The notes under the pieces are model-generated. The model made no database searches and was not told the DNA's origin. It was given only the letters and a program-made list of their open reading frames with translations. 20,629 nucleotides of DNA from a virus: IMG/VR virus record IMGVR_UViG_3300044630_005584, positions 1 through 20,629 of that record. One strand, written 5' to 3'. Shown here piece by piece: positions 11,713-18,900 of the stretch. Both the position numbers and the translations under genes were made by a program. Positions within the stretch are counted from its first letter, which is position 1. Each line of letters begins with the position of its first letter.

Positions 11713-14436
11713 ATGAAAAATGCAACATCTTTAAATCATGACTTAAATTTTGGATACGATAACATTAAGTATGAAGAAGGTGTGGCATTTTTTAATGATG
11801 CCGCATCTAAAGGATTAGTAAGATCTTGTTATGCGGACACAAATTCTTATCAGTCTTATCTGGAAATGTGCCAGATACCACATGGCAAAGCTCAACCATG
11901 TGGAAAGGATACCTTTGGAAAAATTTATAGGGCACTAAAGAAATTTTTTATAGTTTTAAGAGGTCTTAAAAAATATCTTGATAAGTATGTAAATCAAACT
12001 CTAAATGCCATACAAAATTTACAATCCGAAATACAAGCAACCATACAAGAAATAGTTGGTGTACTCAAAACATTAGTTCATAGAGCACGAGAATGGGTTC
12101 TTAAAAAAATAAAAAAAGGTATAGAAGATCTTATAGACAAAGCAACTACTCCGCAAAGTACAGAACCAAAAAAAGCTTTATTATCTAAAATTATAGATGA
12201 AATATTTTGTAGATTTGAAGATATTATTGCGGGATTATTTAATTTAGTAGGAGACTTTTTATATTCTCTAATAGGTAAAGTTATAAATGTTCCTTTTTGT
12301 GCTGTAGAGTCTTTTATTAATGCTCTTTTAAGTAAACTGCTTAATGATATTGATAGGGCTTTAAAACCATTTTTTGATCAAATTAATAAAGCATTAGCAC
12401 CAGTTTCCAAGATAATGGGATCTGTATTTCAGGTTATAGATTATATACTTGGATTTGAAGGATTTTTATGTGAAAAACCAGAATGCAATGATGAATTAAA
12501 AGAATTTGAGGCTGGTCCATGGGGAAGACCTCAAAATACTAAATCTGATAATTGGTCTAACTTTTCTTTTAGTTCTGGTATTAGTAAAAATGTTAATGGG
12601 TGGATGAATGACTTTTTTGGTGCTGGAAAAGGTGGGAATTATGTTTCCCCTGGTGGTTGTTATGCTGGAGATTTTAATTGTGGAGTTAATGTTGAAATTT
12701 TTGGGGGAGGAGGTTCTGGAGCTGCTGGAGCTGCAGTTGTTAATAAGATAGGACAAATTGTAGGTGTTAATTTATTTAATAGCGGTTCAGGATATACTTC
12801 TCCACCTTTCGTAAGTTTTGTTGACCCTGGTGGTTGTGGTAATAATGCTTCTGGACATGCAAATATTGAAAATGGTGAAATAATAGATATTCCTATTGAT
12901 AATCCAGGAATAGGTTATACTGATACATATCCTTTGTCCCCAGTTATAAGAGATTTTATTGCCAATCCCAGTTCTGTAGAAGTTGGGAAATCAATATTAT
13001 TTACTTGGGACACTGAAAATGCAACAAATGTCTCATTATCATCTAAAGATTATACTCTCACTGGTTATTCTAAACTTTCTCTTGATGGATCGCAAATTGT
13101 TGGAATTAACTCAAGTGATATTAATTTTCCTGCAGGAAAAACAAGCACATTTATTACTTATACTCTTACTGCCAATAAAACTGTTGTTGGGTGGGGAGAG
13201 CAAAATGTTTATAAGGATGTTAAAGTCGAAGTTTATTTACCAGGATCAACTCCATCTTCACCAACACCAAGTACTACATCTACGTCTTCACCATCGATAT
13301 ACAGTTTTGAGGCAACTCCACAATTGGCAAAAGTTGGAAATGTTGTCAAATTTAATTGGCAAACATTAGATACTACTTCTGTTCAATTGGGTTTATCTAA
13401 TGGCACGGGTTCTGTAACCCCAATTTATGATAATTTAGTTCCTAACGGAGCAGCATCCATAGTCTTGCCTAATGATTTAACATTTCCTAGTGATGGGTCA
13501 AATATTAAAAATACTTACGTTTTAACTGCAATTAATAATAAAGCTCCTGCAGGAAAAAATACTGATGTTAAAAATACTATTGTAGAAATAGTTTCCCCAA
13601 AAACTCTTTTACCAGATTGGGACGGTACAAAACCAGTTACTACACCTACTGGAACTGGTAATAATATTGATTTAACTGGAACTATACCAACAGATTCAAC
13701 TCAAAAAGATAAGGAATTTAGTAGTGGTAGTTTGGAGGATTTTGGAAAAACAAAAGATAATATACCCACCGATAATAACCAACAATTAAATAATAATCAA
13801 GATGAAACAAGAGATCCAACTATCAATAATACTGGTGGTGGAAATGATGGAACTAATAATCTAAACAATTTTTTACCAAGTGGAGATCAACTTTCTGGTG
13901 GTGGCGCTGGTATTGATCCAACAGGAGATTCAACTGGTGCTGGAACTGGTACTGAACCTGGTGGTGTCATTGGTGCTGATACTGGTGCTGGTGCTGGTGT
14001 TGATACTGGTGCTGGAACTGGCACTGGTACTGGTGGAACTGCGATTGGTGGTGAAACTGGCGTTGGTACTGGTGGTGATACAGGTGCTGGTGGTAGTGCT
14101 GGAAATGAAGTTATATCAGAAATTAAAAGTATTGAAATTATTAGCACAGGAACTGGATATTCTCCAAATGATAAAGTTCAAATTATTGGGGGAAATAATG
14201 GTGCAGAATTGGAGATTGAAACCACACCATCCGGTCAAATAATTAACATAAAAGTTATATCTGGTGGTTATGGTTTTGTAACTATTCCACAAATTAGAAT
14301 AAATACCGTAGATGGACTTGGTGCCAAATTCAGACCAGTGCTTCGTTTTATTCCTGCTTCAAGATTTACTCAAAGAGAATTGGACCGTATAGGAACAGAT
14401 AAACTTTTAAGAGTAGTAGACTGTGTATTAAAATAA
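11713..14436 (+). CDS. Large virion structural protein with Ig-like domains and Gly-rich linker (907 aa)
   Basis: I do not recognise a named homolog. Residues about 65-260 form long amphipathic helices. Cysteines are frequent in residues 38-370 (for example FLCEKPECNDE, GGCYAGDFNCG). Residues about 325-410 hold short repeats of the type NSGSGYTSPPFVSF and NPGIGYTDTYPLSP. Two related Ig-like domains follow: at about 408-510 (IRDFIANPSSVEVGKSILFTW) and 530-635 (IYSFEATPQLAKVGNVVKFNW). Residues about 645-725 are polar, 726-798 are Gly/Thr/Ala low complexity, and the end (800-907) has another GTGYSPND and GGYGFVTIP pair. Ig-like and GSGY modules suggest a surface-exposed decoration or adaptor near the spike; this is inference from context. 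Its TAA overlaps the next ATG by one base (TAATG). Confidence 0.82.
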   Translation: MKNATSLNHDLNFGYDNIKYEEGVAFFNDAASKGLVRSCYADTNSYQSYLEMCQIPHGKAQPCGKDTFGKIYRALKKFFIVLRGLKKYLDKYVNQTLNAIQNLQSEIQATIQEIVGVLKTLVHRAREWVLKKIKKGIEDLIDKATTPQSTEPKKALLSKIIDEIFCRFEDIIAGLFNLVGDFLYSLIGKVINVPFCAVESFINALLSKLLNDIDRALKPFFDQINKALAPVSKIMGSVFQVIDYILGFEGFLCEKPECNDELKEFEAGPWGRPQNTKSDNWSNFSFSSGISKNVNGWMNDFFGAGKGGNYVSPGGCYAGDFNCGVNVEIFGGGGSGAAGAAVVNKIGQIVGVNLFNSGSGYTSPPFVSFVDPGGCGNNASGHANIENGEIIDIPIDNPGIGYTDTYPLSPVIRDFIANPSSVEVGKSILFTWDTENATNVSLSSKDYTLTGYSKLSLDGSQIVGINSSDINFPAGKTSTFITYTLTANKTVVGWGEQNVYKDVKVEVYLPGSTPSSPTPSTTSTSSPSIYSFEATPQLAKVGNVVKFNWQTLDTTSVQLGLSNGTGSVTPIYDNLVPNGAASIVLPNDLTFPSDGSNIKNTYVLTAINNKAPAGKNTDVKNTIVEIVSPKTLLPDWDGTKPVTTPTGTGNNIDLTGTIPTDSTQKDKEFSSGSLEDFGKTKDNIPTDNNQQLNNNQDETRDPTINNTGGGNDGTNNLNNFLPSGDQLSGGGAGIDPTGDSTGAGTGTEPGGVIGADTGAGAGVDTGAGTGTGTGGTAIGGETGVGTGGDTGAGGSAGNEVISEIKSIEIISTGTGYSPNDKVQIIGGNNGAELEIETTPSGQIINIKVISGGYGFVTIPQIRINTVDGLGAKFRPVLRFIPASRFTQRELDRIGTDKLLRVVDCVLK
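13890..14106 (+). repeat. Gly/Thr/Ala low-complexity coding repeat
   Basis: Degenerate repeats of GGTGCTGGTACT-like units encode GAGTG, TGAGAG and TGGTG motifs for about 72 residues in the 907-aa protein. The irregular spacing suggests repeat-driven growth and drift of a flexible linker. The composition also creates open frames in two other phases, which I do not call as genes. Confidence 0.85.
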
Positions 14437-15032
14437 TGTCCCAACAAAAAGCTCCAGATTTTACTATAGCAAATAATCCACATGCATTTATTCACTGTGG
14501 ACCTGTAGGTCCAGAAGGAGTTGATGACGGTAGAGATTTTAGTATAGTAACTGCTTCAAATAATCATTGTGTATGGCATAGTAATGGATACAAAATTGAG
14601 CAAATACAAAAAGGTTATCATGAAGTTTCTGGTCATACTTTAGATGTTACTCAAAAAGAAGCAATTGCCAGATCTATTATTGCAAAAAATGGCGATCTTG
14701 TTCTAAATGCTGAAAGAGGAACTATCTATCTAAAAGCTAAAAATATACATTTAGAAACCTCTGGAGGAGATAAAGAAGGTAATTTTTTAGTAACTTCTAA
14801 TGGTTTTATAGTTCTTACATCAACGCAAGAAGTTCGTTTGGCAGGAAGTAGAGTTTGTATAACTGGAACATCTGGAATTAATATTGTAAGTTCTAATTTT
14901 ATAAACATGTATGGAAAAATGAATACAAAAGGACCAAAAACTTTAAGTTCTATTAAAGATTTACTTTCTGGAAATTGGTCTTCTCTTGTGGATGGTCTTT
15001 CAAAAAGTTGTGGGGAGGTTGAAATAGTATAA
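14436..15032 (+). CDS. Beta-helix spike candidate, gp5 C-terminal-like (198 aa)
   Basis: The first 70 residues include AFIHCGPVGPEGVDDGRDFS and HCVWHSNGYKIEQIQKGYHE. From about residue 85 onward alternating strands appear, typical of a triple-stranded beta-helix: NGDLVLNAERGTIYLKAKN, LVTSNGFIVLTSTQEVRLAG, then VCITGTSGINIV. T4 gp5 ends with such a helix forming the membrane-piercing spike, and gp5 here lacks that part. I infer that this gene supplies it or its adaptor, but no specific match is certain. The C-terminus is short and charged (SCGEVEIV). It begins with the TAATG overlap and ends with the same overlap on the next gene, so the three genes are translationally coupled. Confidence 0.68.
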   Translation: MSQQKAPDFTIANNPHAFIHCGPVGPEGVDDGRDFSIVTASNNHCVWHSNGYKIEQIQKGYHEVSGHTLDVTQKEAIARSIIAKNGDLVLNAERGTIYLKAKNIHLETSGGDKEGNFLVTSNGFIVLTSTQEVRLAGSRVCITGTSGINIVSSNFINMYGKMNTKGPKTLSSIKDLLSGNWSSLVDGLSKSCGEVEIV

Positions 15033-15985
15033 TGCCAGCACATAATATAGATTCTCTTTCAACTTCATATTTGGAAGTTTTTAACCCAACTCTTGGAGCA
15101 GCTTTAAATGTTCCGAGTTCCTTTATACCTCCAGGATCAGCAAACATTTATCAGTGTTTTATTGGATCTGCTTATAACAAAGTTGTAAATGCTTCATTAG
15201 TTGTTGGGGCAAATGCTACAAATCCACAAGCACTTCAAGTAACTGGTCAAAGCAGACTTCAAGGAAGAGTGGAAATATGGGGAGATCTTATAGTTCAAGG
15301 AATTTCTGCTCCTACTCCAGGATCTGGTCTTACAAAAACTCCAGGATCAACAGAAATTGGTGGAAAAGATTTTAGAGTTACTGCACTTTCAACAGAATTT
15401 ACAAGTACAAAATTTGCAGTAAATTCTTCATCTACAGTTAGTCTTTATTGTTCAAAAGGAGTTGATATTTCTGGGGGAAAATTTATAGTTGGTTGCCCTA
15501 AAATTAATCTTAATGGCACAGTAACTGTTCCTATGGCAGGAGATGTTGGTGCAGCAATTCTTGAATTGAGAGCTTCTAAAAAAACTTTCGATGTTACCCA
15601 TCCAAATAAACCTGGGTATAGATTAAGACATGCTTGTGTGGAAGGACCAGAAGCAGCAGTTTACGTTCGTGGTGTGTTAAATAATACTAATAATATTGAA
15701 CTTCCAGATTACTGGAATGGTTTTATTGATCCAGAAACAATTACTGTAAATCTTACTCAAATTGGACACAGTCAAGATTTAATTGTTGAAAAAATAGAAT
15801 GGGGTAAAAAAATTATTATTAAATCTGGAAACGGTACAACTATCAATTGTTATTATCAAGTTTGGGCAGATCGTTTAGGTGAAAAATTAATTGTCGAATA
15901 TCAAGGTGAAACTCCAGATGATTATCCAGGTGAAAATTCAACATATTCAATCGCAGGTTGGACATACGATAGAAGAAACTCATGA
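15032..15985 (+). CDS. Fibre/spike-associated virion protein with conserved marine-phage C-terminal domain (317 aa)
   Basis: The N-terminal half (about 60-185) alternates short strands, with ALQVTGQSRLQGRVEIWGDL and IVQGISAP, then KFAVNSSSTVSLYCSKGVD and ISGGKFIVGCPK, which suggests a beta-helical or beta-solenoid shaft. The C-terminal part (about 190-317) reads KTFDVTHPNKPGYRLRHACV, EGPEAAVYVRG, IELPDYWNGFIDPETITVN and LTQIGHSQDLIVEKIEW. I recall this domain at the end of fibre-like proteins of many marine phages, where it may be a cap or folding domain; its exact function is unknown to me. Its TGA overlaps the ATG of the next gene (ATGA), so both are probably co-translated. Confidence 0.75.
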   Translation: MPAHNIDSLSTSYLEVFNPTLGAALNVPSSFIPPGSANIYQCFIGSAYNKVVNASLVVGANATNPQALQVTGQSRLQGRVEIWGDLIVQGISAPTPGSGLTKTPGSTEIGGKDFRVTALSTEFTSTKFAVNSSSTVSLYCSKGVDISGGKFIVGCPKINLNGTVTVPMAGDVGAAILELRASKKTFDVTHPNKPGYRLRHACVEGPEAAVYVRGVLNNTNNIELPDYWNGFIDPETITVNLTQIGHSQDLIVEKIEWGKKIIIKSGNGTTINCYYQVWADRLGEKLIVEYQGETPDDYPGENSTYSIAGWTYDRRNS

Positions 15986-18900
15986 CCAAAATTAGAATCT
16001 ATCATACCGATAGACCGCCCGAAGATCTATCAGATTTAGAAATTGATAATCTTTATGTCGGTACTGGTGTTACCATATATGGTAGTGTTGGTATTGTTAG
16101 TGCAGTTTCTTTCTATGGTGATGGATCTAATTTATCAAATGTTGGTATAGAAGTAAGTGAAATCGATACTTTAAATGGTAATGCAATATTAAATGTTGTC
16201 GAAAATGTAAAGGCAATTCGTTTTGATACAGATTCTGGATTTGATGTAACAGATTTAGGTGATGGTGCTGTACAAATTGCATTAAATAGTACATTTAAAT
16301 ATTGGGAAATTGAAGGACAACCAACACTTATTGCAGAAGGTCTTGATACTGTAAAAATTGTAGCTGGTGTTGGAATTGCAATTACAACTCAAAATATTGA
16401 AGATGATAAAAGAATAACGATTACTGGAACTCTTGGGGCACAAGGTGTTCAGGGTACTATAAGTAATTTCCAAGGAACTCAAGGTCAACAAGGAACTCAA
16501 GGTACTCAAGGTCAACAAGGAACTCAAGGTACTCAAGGTCAACAAGGTACTCAAGGACAGCAAGGCATTCAAGGAGTATTGGGAAATTTCCAAGGAACTC
16601 AAGGAATACAGGGAAGACAAGGTACTCAAGGTCTACAAGGTAATCAAGGATTACAAGGTAATCAGGGTATTCAAGGATTTCAAGGTACTCAGGGTGTAAT
16701 ATCAAATTTCCAAGGTGCTCAAGGAATACAAGGAAGACAAGGCACTCAAGGCACCGGAGTTCAGGGAAATCAAGGAATTATTGGTGAGAAAGGAAATAGT
16801 GGGGATAAAGGAGGAGTTTTTTATAGATTTATTTCCAATACAGACACAACAGATCCTGGTAGTGGACAATTTAAATATAACAATTCGAACATATCTTTAG
16901 TAAATAAAATTTACATCGATGACGTAGATTTTCTTGGCAATAATCAACAATCTTGGTTTCCAACTTGGGTTCAAGAAGGAATAGGATATTTGTATGTTAT
17001 TCAATCTTCGGCATCCGGAACTGTTGTTAATATTTGGAAAATTATCAATGCAACTAGATATAGTTTTATTTCTACTTATTGGGAAATAACAGTTACATAT
17101 GTTTCTGGAATTCTTCCTTCAAACAATACTACATTTTCTTTAAATTTTTCCTCTTCAGGTATTCAAGGACTTCAAGGAACATTAAGTAATTTCCAAGGCA
17201 CTCAAGGACTTCAAGGTCTACAAGGATTGCAAGGTATTCAAGGAGTTCAAGGCAATCAAGGAGTTCAAGGTAATCAAGGAGTTCAAGGTAGGCAAGGTAC
17301 ACAGGGAGGACAGGGAATTCAAGGTGTAATTGGGAATTTCCAAGGCACTCAAGGATTACAAGGACTTCAAGGTACTCAAGGGAGACAAGGACTTCAAGGA
17401 GTTCAAGGCAATCAAGGAGTTCAAGGTCCATTAAGTAATTTCCAAGGCACTCAAGGATTACAAGGATTTCAAGGAGTTCAAGGCAATCAAGGAGTTCAAG
17501 GTCCATTAAGTAATTTCCAAGGTGCTCAAGGAATTCAAGGACTTCAAGGTCCACAAGGAAGACAAGGAATTCAAGGATCTCAAGGTACTCAAGGTAATCA
17601 AGGACTTCAAGGTGTAATTGGTAATTTCCAAGGTACTCAAGGATTGCAAGGACTTCAAGGTCTACAAGGAGGACAGGGAGTTCAAGGTCCATTAAGTAAT
17701 TTTCAAGGAATACAAGGAACTCAAGGACTTCAAGGTCCACCAGGAAGACAAGGAGTTCAAGGTCCATTAAGTAATTTCCAAGGTACTCAAGGAGTTCAAG
17801 GCAATCAAGGACTTCAAGGTCCACAAGGAAGACAAGGAATTCAAGGCAACCAAGGTACTCAAGGAGTTCAAGGCAATCAAGGACTTCAAGGTCCACAAGG
17901 AAGACAAGGAATTCAAGGCAACCAAGGTACTCAAGGAGTTCAAGGACTTCAAGGTAATCAAGGACTACAGGGTAATCAAGGATTGCAAGGTATTCAAGGA
18001 GTTCAAGGCAATCAAGGAGTTCAAGGCAATCAAGGACTTCAAGGACTTCAAGGTAATCAAGGACTTCAAGGCAACCAAGGTACTCAAGGACTTCAAGGTA
18101 ATCAAGGATTACAGGGTAATCAAGGACTTCAAGGCAACCAAGGTACTCAAGGACTTCAAGGACTTCAAGGTAATCAAGGACTTCAAGGACTTCAAGGTAA
18201 TCAAGGACTTCAAGGCAACCAAGGTACTCAAGGACTTCAAGGACTTCAAGGCAACCAAGGTACTCAAGGATTACAAGGTCTTCAAGGCAACCAAGGTACT
18301 CAAGGATTGCAGGGTAATCAAGGTCTTCAAGGCAACCAAGGTACTCAAGGATTACAAGGTCTTCAAGGAGTTCAAGGCACTCAAGGATTACAAGGATCTT
18401 TAAGTAATTTCCAAGGTACTCAAGGATTACAAGGTCTTCAAGGAGTTCAAGGCAATCAAGGAGTTCAAGGTCCATTAAGTAATTTCCAAGGCACTCAAGG
18501 ATTACAAGGACTTCAAGGTACTCAAGGGAGACAAGGACTTCAAGGTACTCAAGGTACTCAAGGAAGACAAGGTACTCAAGGTCTACAAGGTAATCAAGGA
18601 TTACAAGGATCTTTAAGTAATTTCCAAGGCACTCAAGGATTACAAGGTCCTCAAGGTACTCAAGGAAGACAAGGATTGCAGGGTGCTCAAGGTACTCAAG
18701 GTCTTCAAGGTTTTCAAGGTACTCAAGGTCTTCAAGGTACTCAAGGTCTTCAAGGTAATCAGGGCACTCAAGGATTGCAGGGAGCACAAGGTAGATCTGC
18801 ATTTGATGTATTTGATGATGTTTCAAGCGATGTTATTTTTTATCCATCAATACTACCAATTACTAATGCATCAATTTCTACGGTAACAACTTCTTCAGAA

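Noticed and set aside
13887-14242. Alternative frames on both strands over the Gly/Thr/Ala repeat (86 and 120 codons)
   Set aside because: These are composition artefacts of the GGT/ACT repeat within the 907-aa gene, giving Pro/Val or Leu/Val monotonies with no start signals.
14726-15147. Minus-strand ORFs of 105 and 64 codons opposite the spike and fibre genes
   Set aside because: They are antisense to two well-supported genes with protein-like plus-strand sequence, and no promoter or homology was recognised.
16282-16705. Two overlapping minus-strand open frames of 115 and 82 codons
   Set aside because: Same cause: low-complexity antisense of the first collagen tract, with no independent evidence of coding.
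17401-18792. Possible CRISPR-like array, because of regularly repeated short DNA units
   Set aside because: The repeats are 9-bp multiples in one open frame encoding Gly-X-Gln, with no unique spacers of constant length and no cas genes.
17129-18826. A 565-codon open frame on the minus strand across the collagen tract, encoding Leu/Glu/Tyr-rich repeats
   Set aside because: It is the reverse reading of the CAAGGN repeat, which cannot produce stop codons in that phase. It has no ribosome binding site or promoter, and the plus frame is a coherent collagen-like protein.
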